A stretch of DNA of 64,000 nt from Chitinophaga sp. YR573 (GCF_900110995.1 NZ_FOJF01000002.1:124001-188000); one strand, 5' to 3'. Positions 55,101 through 63,596 are shown, counted from the first letter of the stretch. The notes: generated by a model not told the origin, from the letters alone. Numbers and translations are program-made.

Positions 55101-55201
55101 TTACTTCTTTCCGCGGCCTTGATCCTGAAATGACAGGCAACAAGAGCAATGCTTATCCATTGAATAGATCTTATTCAGTAGGGATTAATATAAGCCTATA
55201 A
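52121..55201 (+). CDS. SusC/RagA-type TonB-linked outer-membrane transporter
   Basis: A full 1026-residue SusC. After a signal peptide (ILLVFLPLFSTAVASE) come the carboxypeptidase-like domain (TGRVTDASQQPLPGVSVSLKG split over strands; LVFSFIGSTKKEVAF), TonB-box and plug (GEVIVVGYGTQKKINLVGAV, LSGLVPGLSATQ, LMIRGLGTVNN, VLKDATSASVYGSRAANGV) and the barrel (YGFFPSVAVGWRF, DLNGDGRIDGNDMKADP, ending GINISL). It is the importer of the third PUL, paired with the next gene. With lyases for uronate polymers downstream, its cargo is probably an acidic oligosaccharide. Confidence 0.97.
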   Translation: MINFLPRRWGILLVFLPLFSTAVASELPDTLITGRVTDASQQPLPGVSVSLKGSQTGTVTNTSGHYSLRVHTSKGTLVFSFIGSTKKEVAFNGPATINVQMESDQKALGEVIVVGYGTQKKINLVGAVSAIKVDEKITGRALPNASSALSGLVPGLSATQSTGMAGNNGASLMIRGLGTVNNSSPLVVVDGMPDVDINRVNMNDVESISVLKDATSASVYGSRAANGVILITTKSGKGQKKTVINFSGSLATEVPTRSYEFMSDYARALTIHQRAAAVNTLRSNYNFKDGTIDQWMAMSMVDPLRYPDTDWWDVIMRKGQMQNYNLSASGGTENSNFFISLGVMNEKGLQINNDYKRYNARFNYDNKLRKNMNVGLKFNGNWSKYVYALADGYTDDDATNTAGFDMQYAISGITPYDPAIGYYGGVMAYNEDPQAYNPYTVYMNTLNRQNRQEATAAVYWDWQPIKGLTGRVDYTLNYYNQFRWNANTPNRSFNFQTNDFGSRVYVGDNAGVGNYTNTGYKTMLNGRLNYHTSIGENHDINVVGVYSEEYWYDRYQGTFRNDRLYPTLHEVDAALTDIQSTGGNSGTEGLRSYIGRVNYTAFDRYLFEANFRYDGSSKFLPGSQYGFFPSVAVGWRFTEEGFIHAFTKHILSNGKFRISYGGLGNNSGVGRYEQQETLAASNYMINGGIVKGFVNEKMVNKDLSWESTKIMNLGLDLGFFNNRLTTELDYYNRLTSGMNRPSEMSNLLTGAYDAPRKNIGNLRNKGVEANITWSDKINKFNYGINLNASYNRTTLEKWNEFLGRGWTFLNMPYHFLYTYEDIGIAQTWQDVYNATPQGASPGDILRKDLNGDGRIDGNDMKADPSVQRDRPTTNFALSANFGWKGIDVAFLIQGATGRKDYWLNNYNKTNLPLQRYASTWDHWNNTWSVENRDGPWPRLNGSNNAVETTFWLDDMSYIRFKNIQIGYTLPVTLLKRAGVNSFRIYCSTENIATITSFRGLDPEMTGNKSNAYPLNRSYSVGINISL

Positions 55202-55213
55202 AAACTGATCATC

Positions 55214-57034
55214 ATGAAAATAGCTATATATCTTACCTGTATACTTCTTTTCGCAGGCGCTTGCACAAAAGACCTGCTGAAACAACAGCCTACCACTGAG
55301 CTAAGCACTAATTCCTTCTGGAAAACAAACGCCGACGCTACTTATGCCCTGATGGGTGCCTATGCCGATATCAGGCCCCTGTTTGACCGTGACTATTACT
55401 TCGATGGCCAGGGAGAATATTTCCGCACCCGTGGTACCAGTACCACCAGCGGCAATCTGCAAAAAGGAGATGCCTATAACGGTGGAGACTATAACCCTTC
55501 CGGTTACGGTGACAACTTCGATAAAATGTACCAGTATCTGTACGGTGGTGTAAACCGTGCCAACTACGTTATTGAGAACGTCACTAAAATGTTACCCTAC
55601 GCCAGTGCTACCTCTTTACCAGAACTGGAAAGGATCATTGGTGAAGCAAAGTTACTTCGTGGCATGGTCTATTTCCGGTTGATATCTATGTGGGGTGATG
55701 TGCCCTACATAGGACATGTCATTTACAACAATTCAGAAGTCGCCGGTCTTACCCGTACACCCATAGGGCAGGTGAAAGACTCCGCACTGGCCGATTTCAC
55801 CTATGCCTTTGAGAAGCTGCCTGTAAAAGCTGCTGAAGTGGGTCGTGCTTCGAAAGCCGCTGCACTGTCTTTCCGTGGCAAATTGCAATTATACTGGGCC
55901 TGCTGGAACCAGTTCGGCTGGCCGGAGCTGGACAAATTCGTACCGGACGGTAGTGCTGCTACTCTTGCTTACAGGGCTGCTGCCGAAGACTTCGGGCATG
56001 TCATCAATGACTATGGGCTGGTACTCTTCCGGAATGGTGAACCGGGCGATTGTGATGCGCTGGGTAAAGCAGATATACTGCCCAACTACTACTACCTCTT
56101 CACCCCCGTGGCCAATGGAGACCCCGAAATGATCATGGCATTTACCCATGGTGGAACGGGTACCAACCAGGGAGAAGAACTGATGCGTGATGTGGCAGGA
56201 CGTTCTCATGAAGGTTCTCAATGCTGGGTGTCTCCACGATATGAGATAGCAGACCGCTACCAATCGATTACAACGGGCGATTTTGCGCCTAAACTCATTC
56301 CAATGAGTCCTACTACTGCCGGAGCAAGAACAGCGCTTAATTCGGCTATAAATCCCCAGAGTTATGCAAATCGTGACTACCGGATGAAATCTTCCATTAT
56401 GTGGGACTATGAAATGAGTGTAGGCATGATCTCATTGAAATCCACCGGCTGGGTGCCTTTCATTTATAAAACCTGGAACCAGGCGGTTACCCTGGAAGGA
56501 GTTAATTATACGACTTACAACACAGATGGCTGTAACTCCGGTTATGTATTGCGTAAGTTCCTGCGCAACTATGCAGGGCAGGGACGTAGTGATGGTAACT
56601 ACAACTACCCGGTCATGCGCCTGGCAGATGTATACCTGATGTATGCAGAAGCTACCAATGCGGTGAATGGCCCGCAGGCGGATGCTATCCTGTTGTTAAA
56701 CAAGATAAGGCACAGGGGAAATCTGCCTCCGCTGAATGCAGATAAAACTGCCAGCAGGGAGGCATTCTTCAGCGCAATAGAACAGGAGCGTATCGTAGAA
56801 CTGTTCGGGGAAGGGCAACGCTCCTTTGATCTTCGCCGCTGGAGGGCGATAGAGCGTGTATGGAATCCGCCTTATGGAAATGGGGTATGGCGTATAGATA
56901 CTTATGGTGCGCAGATGTCCCGCTATTTCCAGAATTCTTCTGAAAGGGAATACCAGCAGTGTTACATCTTTAGAATTCCCCCCGGAGAACGTGACCGCAA
57001 TCCAAACCTTACTCAAAATACTCCCTGGTTATAA
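55214..57034 (+). CDS. SusD/RagB-family glycan-binding lipoprotein
   Basis: A 606-residue SusD partner 12 bases after SusC. The lipobox is LLFAGAC (Cys17). Conserved blocks are TNSFWKTNADATYALMGAYAD split around residue 35, IIGEAKLLRGMVYFRLISMWGDVPY, RASKAAALSFRGKLQLYWA, YPVMRLADVYLMYAEATNAVN and EQERIVELFGEGQRSFDLRRW. It is long, as in SusD proteins of uronate and host-glycan PULs, and several insertions carry aromatic residues that could line the glycan site. Confidence 0.96.
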   Translation: MKIAIYLTCILLFAGACTKDLLKQQPTTELSTNSFWKTNADATYALMGAYADIRPLFDRDYYFDGQGEYFRTRGTSTTSGNLQKGDAYNGGDYNPSGYGDNFDKMYQYLYGGVNRANYVIENVTKMLPYASATSLPELERIIGEAKLLRGMVYFRLISMWGDVPYIGHVIYNNSEVAGLTRTPIGQVKDSALADFTYAFEKLPVKAAEVGRASKAAALSFRGKLQLYWACWNQFGWPELDKFVPDGSAATLAYRAAAEDFGHVINDYGLVLFRNGEPGDCDALGKADILPNYYYLFTPVANGDPEMIMAFTHGGTGTNQGEELMRDVAGRSHEGSQCWVSPRYEIADRYQSITTGDFAPKLIPMSPTTAGARTALNSAINPQSYANRDYRMKSSIMWDYEMSVGMISLKSTGWVPFIYKTWNQAVTLEGVNYTTYNTDGCNSGYVLRKFLRNYAGQGRSDGNYNYPVMRLADVYLMYAEATNAVNGPQADAILLLNKIRHRGNLPPLNADKTASREAFFSAIEQERIVELFGEGQRSFDLRRWRAIERVWNPPYGNGVWRIDTYGAQMSRYFQNSSEREYQQCYIFRIPPGERDRNPNLTQNTPWL

Positions 57035-57046
57035 AAATATTCACCC

Positions 57047-57436
57047 ATGAAAAAGATACTTTTTTTATTGTTTATCGCCTTTACCAGTTGCTCCAAAGAT
57101 CATCCTGTTGATGAAGACGGATTACTGATTACTTCCCGCGCAGAATGTTATGTCAGCAATTTTGAATTACTTGGAGTAGATTTTCAGACTGTAAGAACAA
57201 AGAACGCTGTAATAGATACTACTGCCTGCACTATAGACGTAACCGTGTTTTATGGTACTGATTTAAAGAACCTATATCCTCAGTTCACTTTAGTTACCGA
57301 TGCTAAACTGGATCCTAAAATCACCGGAAAAGTTGATTTCTCTGATCTCGCCAATCCTAAATCCTATACAGTGATATCAGGTAACAGGAAAGTAAGGAAA
57401 ACATATAAGGTACTCATCACCGTACAATCTAAATAA
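57047..57436 (+). CDS. Small PUL-associated lipoprotein
   Basis: A 129-residue predicted lipoprotein (lipobox AFTSC, Cys15). The mature part looks like one beta-sandwich domain (RAECYVSNFELLGVDFQTV, CTIDVTVFYGTDLKNLYPQF, DLANPKSYTVISGNRKVRKTY), similar to DUF5018-type Ig-like repeats that follow SusD genes. I do not recognise a defined function. Twelve bases after SusD and one base before the DUF4466 gene, it is probably a surface or periplasmic accessory of this PUL. Confidence 0.75.
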   Translation: MKKILFLLFIAFTSCSKDHPVDEDGLLITSRAECYVSNFELLGVDFQTVRTKNAVIDTTACTIDVTVFYGTDLKNLYPQFTLVTDAKLDPKITGKVDFSDLANPKSYTVISGNRKVRKTYKVLITVQSK

Positions 57437-57437
57437 A

Positions 57438-58400
57438 ATGAGAAATATAGTAATCATATTATTATTGCTGGTAACAGCCTGTAAAGATAAAGACTACACC
57501 GTTCCTGTTCCTAAAGATGCACTACAGAACGATTGTATCAAAAGAACGTTAGGGCCTAATGTAGCCGGACTGAACATAGAATTCGCCTATGCCATGGCTT
57601 TACCTTTAAACAAAGGAAAAATAGTCTCCGCTCAGGTAGAAGCATCTATCGCAGGCGCAACCGGTACTTACCTGGAGAATAAATCCTATTATACGAACGG
57701 TAGTGGGGTAGATGTAGGTATACAGATCGGAGACCCTTCTGTAAATGAAAACAACTTCACAAAAGTTAATTTCACAAAAGATACAAACGCTGTCACACTC
57801 CGTTACTATTACATCATTCCAAAAGAAGCACAGGGGAAATCTGTCACCTTTACTTTTTCCGCTAAGAGCAGCGATGGAGAAGCGGTCTCTTACAAAATGG
57901 GCCCCTATGTAATCTCTAAAATGGATATGGTACTTGATTTACCAGTAAAAGATGGGGATTTTATTTCTATTGCAAATATGGCCGTATACAACTTAGCCGA
58001 TGCTGCTACCAAAACTGATAAGCTGGACCTTGTCTATCTTTTTAGGTCCATCCCCAATATCTCCTTTGGTCATGCGTTAGTATCACCAGGAGGGGAGCCG
58101 GATTATTTACCCAATGTAACACTGCCAACAGGTGCTAACAAGATAACTAAAGTCAGTAAGGTCTGGAATCTCCGCGATTTTCACCTGGCCCGTTTGCAAT
58201 ATGGCATCTATATTGATGATCTGGATTTCGAACAGTTAAAGATGTCAGATGCACCGGACTATGCCATCAATCTTAAAGCTGAAGCGGGTACCTGGATAGA
58301 AACTGCGGATGGTAAATACAGGGCTTATATTTACATTAACAAAGCAAGTGATGCAAATAAAAATGCGGTAATCAGTATGAAACGTTATACGCTTAAATAA
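57438..58400 (+). CDS. DUF4466-family lipoprotein
   Basis: A 320-residue predicted lipoprotein (lipobox LLVTAC, Cys15). The body matches DUF4466: DALQNDCIKRTLGPNVAGLNIEFAYAMALP split at the N-terminus, SYYTNGSGVDVGIQIGDPS, VTLRYYYIIPKEAQGK and WNLRDFHLARLQYGIYIDDLDFE. DUF4466 proteins are found next to SusCD in Bacteroidota glycan loci and are presumed surface glycan-binding proteins. No catalytic motif is visible. Confidence 0.85.
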   Translation: MRNIVIILLLLVTACKDKDYTVPVPKDALQNDCIKRTLGPNVAGLNIEFAYAMALPLNKGKIVSAQVEASIAGATGTYLENKSYYTNGSGVDVGIQIGDPSVNENNFTKVNFTKDTNAVTLRYYYIIPKEAQGKSVTFTFSAKSSDGEAVSYKMGPYVISKMDMVLDLPVKDGDFISIANMAVYNLADAATKTDKLDLVYLFRSIPNISFGHALVSPGGEPDYLPNVTLPTGANKITKVSKVWNLRDFHLARLQYGIYIDDLDFEQLKMSDAPDYAINLKAEAGTWIETADGKYRAYIYINKASDANKNAVISMKRYTLK

Positions 58401-58411
58401 AATCTATCGTT

Positions 58412-59569
58412 ATGAAACTATTGCTCTTATTATGGATGTACGCAGCGCCTTTGCCACCTCATACTTTCCTTGTTAAACCAGCTGCATTACTCAATGCAAA
58501 ACAACAGATAGCAAAGAAAGACCCTGTTATGCAACAGGCTTTATCCGAGCTGATAAAGAATGCGGATGAGTCTTTACAAAACGGGCCTTACTCTGTAGTA
58601 TACAAGGAGAAAACACCGCCCAGTGGTAACAAACACGATTACATGAGCGTAGGCCCCTACTGGTGGCCGGATTCAAGTAAAGCTAACGGCCTGCCCTATA
58701 TCCGCAAAGATGGGCAGGTGAACCCGGAACGATATGCCATTAAGGATGATGAATATCAGAATGCATTGTCCAAAGATGTATACCTGTTAGGACTGGCCTG
58801 GTATTATACCGGTGATACAAAGTATGCTACCCATGCCGCCAAACTGTTAAAGACCTGGTTCCTGGACTCAACTACGCGGATGAACCCGCACTTGAATTAC
58901 GGACAGGCTATCCCCGGTATTACAGAAGGCAGAGGTATTGGATTGATAGACCTGCACAATATCACCATGCTGATAGATGGCATACAATTATTGAAGAATT
59001 CACCCGCTTTACCTGCTGTAGATTATAAAGCCATACAAGCATGGTATACTGATTACCTCACCTGGATGCGCACCAGCCCCGTAGGACTGGATGAAGCTGA
59101 TGAGTTAAATAACCACGGCACCTGGTATGATGTACAACAGGTAACCATTGCATTATTTACAGAGCAGCCGGCACTGGCAAAAAAAATCCTGGAAGAGCAA
59201 ACAAAAAAGAGAATTGATAGTCAGCTGGAAGCAGATGGACAACAACCCAAAGAACTGGCACGTACCTTATCCTGGAATTACTCTTTATTTAACCTGAGAG
59301 CATTCTTCGAACTGGCACTCCTGGCGGAAAATGTAAATGTTGATCTGTGGCATTATGGTAAATTGCAAAAGGCATTTACCTGGTTATTACCTTATGCAGA
59401 AGGCACAAAGAAATGGGAACATCAGCAGATTAAACCCAGGGATGATAAGGAGTTCCTGGAATTAGCAAAAGTAGCAACAGGGAAATATTCACTGGATTTA
59501 ACACCTCTCTGGGAAAAACATACCGACTTCAAAAGTAATATGCTTCTACTCACCAACTGGGATTATTAA
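58412..59569 (+). CDS. Alginate-lyase-superfamily polysaccharide lyase (PL38-like)
   Basis: A 385-residue exported protein with a short signal segment (KLLLLLWMYAAPLPP). The fold is the alpha/alpha toroid of the Alginate_lyase family (PF05426). Visible motifs are DYMSVGPYWWPDSSKANGLPY, EYQNALSKDVYLLGLAWYYTGD, NYGQAIPGITEGRGIGLIDLHN and NNHGTWYDVQ; the Asn-His pair in the last is the expected catalytic centre. Members cleave alginate or glucuronan by beta-elimination; PL38 includes glucuronan lyases, and the closeness is judged by eye. It acts with the heparinase-family lyase two bases downstream. Confidence 0.8.
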   Translation: MKLLLLLWMYAAPLPPHTFLVKPAALLNAKQQIAKKDPVMQQALSELIKNADESLQNGPYSVVYKEKTPPSGNKHDYMSVGPYWWPDSSKANGLPYIRKDGQVNPERYAIKDDEYQNALSKDVYLLGLAWYYTGDTKYATHAAKLLKTWFLDSTTRMNPHLNYGQAIPGITEGRGIGLIDLHNITMLIDGIQLLKNSPALPAVDYKAIQAWYTDYLTWMRTSPVGLDEADELNNHGTWYDVQQVTIALFTEQPALAKKILEEQTKKRIDSQLEADGQQPKELARTLSWNYSLFNLRAFFELALLAENVNVDLWHYGKLQKAFTWLLPYAEGTKKWEHQQIKPRDDKEFLELAKVATGKYSLDLTPLWEKHTDFKSNMLLLTNWDY

Positions 59570-59571
59570 AC

Positions 59572-61491
59572 ATGAAAAAGATATTACTTTTTATCTGCCT
59601 GTTACTAACCTGCCGCGTATTATCCGCGCAGGACTTATTAAGCGGCAAATACTCCGAAAGCCAGTTGTCACAGCATCTGATACCTCAGGCGAAATGGGAA
59701 CCATTTCCACATACCAGCAACAGACCGGCATGGGCGAAAGCCGATGCAGAAACCGGCAATGCACTCATAAAAAGAGCAGAAGGTTTTCTTAACTATGAAT
59801 GGCCGGGTATCCCTGCTGTAAAATCACTACTGATAGTGCGTAATGGCAACAGGAGTGAATACCAGGATATCGCTTCTAAAAAGCGACAGGTACTAAGCAC
59901 TTTATTATTGGCTGAAGTGTATGAGAACAAAGGCCGGTTCACAGATCAGATAGTAAACGGTGTATGGTCTATCTGTGAAGAATCTTTCTGGGGAGCGTCT
60001 GCGCATTTGCCAAAAAGTAAAGACTACGCCGGACTGATGGACGTTACCCAACCCTTTGTAGAACTGTTCTCCGCGGAAACAGGTATGTTACTGAGCTGGG
60101 TAGATTACTTCATGGCAGAAAAGCTGGACAGCATTTCTCCACAGGTAAGAAAGCGGATTTACTACGAAACTAACAAAAGGATCTTTGAGCCATTAATGAC
60201 CAGATACCATGGATTTATGGGTGCAACTGCCAATGGCAGACGTCCTAACAACTGGAATCCCTGGATATGTTCCAACTGGCTCAATGCTGTACTGTTATTG
60301 GAGAAAGATGATCAGAAACGTACTGCTGCAGTACATAAAATACTGAGCGTCCTGGATGCTTTTCTAAATCCTTATCCGGCAGATGGAGGCTGTGATGAAG
60401 GTCCGGGTTACTGGGGAGCCGCGGCCGCTTCGCTGTATGATAATATCTCCATGTTAAATCTGGCCACTAACAATGCATTTGCCTATGCCTATGAAGATAA
60501 GAAGGTAGGAGAGATGGGTAAGTTCATTTACCGTGCGCAGATCAGCGAGCGTTATTTCCTGGATTTTGCGGATGCAGATCCTCAGCCTGGTATGCCTGCC
60601 CGTATGATTTACCGTTTTGGTAAGGATATTAAAGACCCGGACATGATGAAATTCGGGGCGTATTATTTCGCCCGTGAAGATAAGACCAGTACCGGAGGTG
60701 CCCACTTCTTCAGACATCTTTATACCTTGTTTATGGAAGATGAGCTGGATCATGCCGGGAAAGGATTATTACTCCCTGCCGATTTCTGGTGGCCTGATTT
60801 ACAGGTAATGATAGCCCGCGATACACAGGGCAGTACTGACGGTTTCTTTGTGGCAGCCAAAGGTGGTAATAATGATGAAAGTCATAACCATAATGATATC
60901 GGTAACTATGTGGTATATTATAACGGATTACCGGTATTGATAGATGTTGGCCGGGGTACGTACACGGCAAAAACATTTAGTAGTAAACGCTACGATATCT
61001 GGTATAACAGATCTGATTACCACAATGTACCTACCGTAAATGGATATACTCAGCAGGATGGCCCGCAGTTCAAAGCCACACAGGTGAGTTACCACAATAG
61101 TTCAATGACAATGGATATTGGGGCATCTTATCCCGCTGCTGCAGGTATTGAAAAATGGCAGCGTAGTGTTAAGTTAAATCGTGGGAAGAATGTAACAATA
61201 GAAGATGTAGTACAATTAAAAACAGGAGAACCGGTGATCCAGCATTTAATGACCTGTTATGCAGTGGAAGTGGATAAACCGGGAGTACTGGTTATTCATC
61301 AACCATCAAAAGATTTCTATCTGCATTATCCTTCAGCGAAATTTACTGCTACTATAGAAAGGGTGCCTATGGAAGCCATGGAAGATCAGGGGATAAAACA
61401 GAAATGGGGAGAGAATATTTACCGGATCAACTTAAAAGCAGTTAATCCGGTAACGAAAGAACATTATGTATTTTCTGTTACTACTAAATAA
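59572..61491 (+). CDS. Heparinase II/III-family polysaccharide lyase
   Basis: A 639-residue exported lyase with signal peptide (LLFICLLLTCRVLSAQ). An N-terminal alpha/alpha toroid (about 40-370, with TANGRRPNNWNPWICSNWLNAVLLL and ADGGCDEGPGYWGAAAASLYD) is followed by the antiparallel beta-sandwich of the heparinase II/III family (about 390-639), opened by GGNNDESHNHNDIGNYVVYY, where the histidines belong to the catalytic/zinc region. Members degrade heparan, alginate oligomers or related uronates by beta-elimination. It follows the PL38-like gene by two bases, and a long-chain plus oligosaccharide lyase pair is the likely division of labour. Its precise PL family is not decided. Confidence 0.85.
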   Translation: MKKILLFICLLLTCRVLSAQDLLSGKYSESQLSQHLIPQAKWEPFPHTSNRPAWAKADAETGNALIKRAEGFLNYEWPGIPAVKSLLIVRNGNRSEYQDIASKKRQVLSTLLLAEVYENKGRFTDQIVNGVWSICEESFWGASAHLPKSKDYAGLMDVTQPFVELFSAETGMLLSWVDYFMAEKLDSISPQVRKRIYYETNKRIFEPLMTRYHGFMGATANGRRPNNWNPWICSNWLNAVLLLEKDDQKRTAAVHKILSVLDAFLNPYPADGGCDEGPGYWGAAAASLYDNISMLNLATNNAFAYAYEDKKVGEMGKFIYRAQISERYFLDFADADPQPGMPARMIYRFGKDIKDPDMMKFGAYYFAREDKTSTGGAHFFRHLYTLFMEDELDHAGKGLLLPADFWWPDLQVMIARDTQGSTDGFFVAAKGGNNDESHNHNDIGNYVVYYNGLPVLIDVGRGTYTAKTFSSKRYDIWYNRSDYHNVPTVNGYTQQDGPQFKATQVSYHNSSMTMDIGASYPAAAGIEKWQRSVKLNRGKNVTIEDVVQLKTGEPVIQHLMTCYAVEVDKPGVLVIHQPSKDFYLHYPSAKFTATIERVPMEAMEDQGIKQKWGENIYRINLKAVNPVTKEHYVFSVTTK

Positions 61492-61510
61492 ATAACCGGG
61501 TATAGTAGGA

Positions 61511-62704
61511 TCAGTCTTTTATCATTTGTGCAACATTTTTGCCACTGATCAATGCTGCTTCTACTGTACCCGGATGTTTTCCTTCATACAATGCTTCTCC
61601 GGCAAAATAAATAGTATCCGCTACCGGCGTATTTAAGAGTTTCCTGGCATTATCTGACATAGGTGTATCATAACTGTAAGCCCCTAACGTTTGCGGGTTA
61701 TCTGCCCAGTTATAAATATGACTGCTTACAAGCGCTGGTAACTCCTTCTGTGTAAGATTGGATAATGACTGCAATGCTATTTTCAGGATCTCCTCTTTGG
61801 AAACCTGTTTGAAATGTTCTGCCGGCGGCCCTCCCAGCCATCCGGTAAGTACAGGTGTTTTATTGGGGAACTGTGTCCACCAGACAGGCACTTTTTCCTT
61901 ACTGAAGATAAACCCGGTATCCTCTTGCCAGAAAGGTGCTGCAAACTCCAGCAGTATTTTGATAACACTGCCGTAACCGATATGACTGGCAGCATTCATA
62001 TAATCGTCTATAGCCGGTGAGAATTGAATAATGTTATGCTGCAATATCCCCAGTGAAGCAGTAATGATCACTTTCTGCGCGGTGTAAGTTTTATCCGGGG
62101 TAGATACTTTTACATTTCCCTGCTCCCAGGTTATTTTCTGAACAGGGTTGTTCGTGATAATAGTACATCCTTTTGCGAGGAAGTTTATCATCTCACAATA
62201 ACCTTTATCTACTCTGAAGTTAACATCATTTTCAGCTGACCATTCATTGTACAAAGAGAACATACTCACTTTGGATGGATCAGCCAGATCATATCCCTGT
62301 ACATATCTTATCATCTCGTTCCTGAGATCCGCATACTTATGTTCTGCATAATATGTTTCGAGAAATTCCATCAGGGTCATGTCTTTAGTCAGGGTACCCA
62401 TCTTATCCAGTAGCTCATCCCATCCTTCTATAGATCTTTCTTCCTGTTTCCATTCCCCATCTTCTGCGGTATACATTTCCCCATCAACAGCGGTATAGGA
62501 GAGACCGGCTTCTTTGAGTAAATCAATCGTAACAGGTAACCTGCCATGTATAAATTCGGCCCCGGCTTCTATAGATGGGCGGATAGTATGAATCCTGCCA
62601 CCTATAACACCCTGAGCTTCAAGGATAGTGACGTTAAAGAAAGGGGATAATTCCCTGGCTGCCATTAAACCCGCTGCGCCGGCACCTATAATAATGATAT
62701 CCAT
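61511..62704 (-). CDS. FAD-dependent amine oxidase-like protein
   Basis: A 397-residue flavoprotein of the flavin monoamine oxidase/PAO type. The N-terminal dinucleotide fold has IIIGAGAAGLMAARELS (GxGxxG at 7-12), followed by TILEAQGVIGGRI and EAGAEFIHG. The substrate domain is in the middle, and the C-terminal FAD motif is IYFAGEALYEGKHPGTVEAALISG. No signal peptide is seen. The substrate (polyamine, amino acid or other amine) cannot be told from sequence. Its end is 20 bases from the convergent lyase gene. Confidence 0.88.
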   Translation of the reverse strand: MDIIIIGAGAAGLMAARELSPFFNVTILEAQGVIGGRIHTIRPSIEAGAEFIHGRLPVTIDLLKEAGLSYTAVDGEMYTAEDGEWKQEERSIEGWDELLDKMGTLTKDMTLMEFLETYYAEHKYADLRNEMIRYVQGYDLADPSKVSMFSLYNEWSAENDVNFRVDKGYCEMINFLAKGCTIITNNPVQKITWEQGNVKVSTPDKTYTAQKVIITASLGILQHNIIQFSPAIDDYMNAASHIGYGSVIKILLEFAAPFWQEDTGFIFSKEKVPVWWTQFPNKTPVLTGWLGGPPAEHFKQVSKEEILKIALQSLSNLTQKELPALVSSHIYNWADNPQTLGAYSYDTPMSDNARKLLNTPVADTIYFAGEALYEGKHPGTVEAALISGKNVAQMIKD

Positions 62705-62718
62705 AGTGTTAAAGATAA

Positions 62719-62746
62719 AAAAAGCCGCACTTTTCAGTGCAGCTTT
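62719..62746 (-). terminator. Rho-independent terminator of the 51-residue gene
   Basis: Eleven-bp stem (62721-62731 with 62736-62746, one mismatch) with a GAAA loop on the minus strand, followed by a T-run (A-run at 62717-62723 on the plus strand). It starts 25 bases after the small gene's stop and precedes the amine oxidase start. Confidence 0.8.
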
Positions 62747-62770
62747 CTATTTTAAATGTTTTTATATGCA

Positions 62771-62926
62771 TCAGCTACCACGGGTACCGCCGGTCTTGAT
62801 AGGTTTCTTTGTAAAAGCAGCGTTTTTATTAGACTGGATAAACGCATTCGGGTTAGCACCTGGTACATTAGGTTTAGCCTGATTGCCCTTTTTACCAACT
62901 TTCTTATTGTTGTTTAGTAATGACAT
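62771..62926 (-). CDS. Small basic Asn/Lys/Gly-rich protein, 51 residues
   Basis: A short frame from ATG 62926 to TGA 62771 encodes MSLLNNNKKVGKKGNQ at its start, PNVPGANPNAF in the middle and FTKKPIKTGGTRGS at the end. It is strongly basic, with no hydrophobic segment, and looks unstructured. Support for coding is a good start context, a dedicated downstream terminator, a candidate -7 box (TATATTTA on the minus strand, 62947-62954) and resemblance to small proteins that I recall from related genomes. A nucleic-acid or ribosome-binding role is possible but unproven. Confidence 0.7.
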   Translation of the reverse strand: MSLLNNNKKVGKKGNQAKPNVPGANPNAFIQSNKNAAFTKKPIKTGGTRGS

Positions 62927-62994
62927 AATCCGTATATTTTGTTAGGTAAATATACTTATTTATCATTAATGTATCTTAAAAGAGCTTATCAACG

Positions 62995-63072
62995 GCAATA
63001 GAAAGGCAATATCCTACGCTTGTCCTTCGCTTTTTAGCGAAGGACAAGCGTAGGATATTGCCTTTCTATTGC
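62995..63072. repeat. Long hairpin with perfect 37-bp arms and TTTT loop
   Basis: Bases 62995-63031 pair without mismatch with 63036-63072 around a four-base TTTT loop (arm core GGCAATATCCTACGCTTGTC). It lies between the DinB-family gene end (63087) and the small basic gene's promoter region, both on the minus strand. It may terminate dinB transcription or be a mobile palindromic element. Confidence 0.92.
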
Positions 63073-63086
63073 TTTTCAGTTGCTGT

Positions 63087-63596
63087 TTAATCCCTGTTCC
63101 AGAAAGCAGGAGGTTCAATACCCAGTGTACGGAGATATACATATCCCTGGGCCCTGTGATGTATCTCATTATCAATGAAATAGAGTAACAGATCAGAGAT
63201 AATGCCTTCATACATCCCAAAAGCCTTGTCAACTTCCTGGAAACGTTCTGCAGGAATCTGTGGCCAGAGTGTATTGATATCCGCAGTAATCTCATCCCAA
63301 TACTCCAGTATCGCTGCTTTTGTTGTTGGCGCTGCTGTTGGGGTATAATGGTCCAGCTCTTCTACACGTTTCCATTTCCCGGTTACTATACCAAGAATGC
63401 CATTGGCGGCTATATCTGTGATTTCAGTGATTAATTCTGAGAATGTGCGCATGCCACCAACGGAATAGCTGAAAAGCTTATCTTCCGGAAAGGCTTCAAT
63501 AGTCCTGCGGGTAAGGCGGCGATGTCCCTGCCAGTGTGCCAGCATTGCCTGTGGAGTGATTACGGTCTCTGTAGCGGAAAGTGTGTTGTTTGTCAT
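63087..63596 (-). CDS. DinB-superfamily protein
   Basis: A 169-residue four-helix-bundle protein of the DinB/YfiT type. The metal-binding histidines are expected in MLAHWQGHRR near residue 20 and DNEIHHRAQGYVYLR near residue 142. The family includes metal-dependent thiol transferases and damage-inducible proteins of unknown reaction. It is monocistronic, and the 37-bp-arm hairpin begins 15 bases after its stop. Confidence 0.88.
   Translation of the reverse strand: MTNNTLSATETVITPQAMLAHWQGHRRLTRRTIEAFPEDKLFSYSVGGMRTFSELITEITDIAANGILGIVTGKWKRVEELDHYTPTAAPTTKAAILEYWDEITADINTLWPQIPAERFQEVDKAFGMYEGIISDLLLYFIDNEIHHRAQGYVYLRTLGIEPPAFWNRD

Noticed and set aside
62628..62882. Plus-strand frame of 84 codons across the amine oxidase start and the small basic gene
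   Set aside because: It crosses the small gene's terminator and is antisense to two supported minus-strand genes.
62995..63072. Insertion-sequence inverted ends
   Set aside because: The arms are separated by only four bases and no transposase is nearby, so they cannot flank an element.
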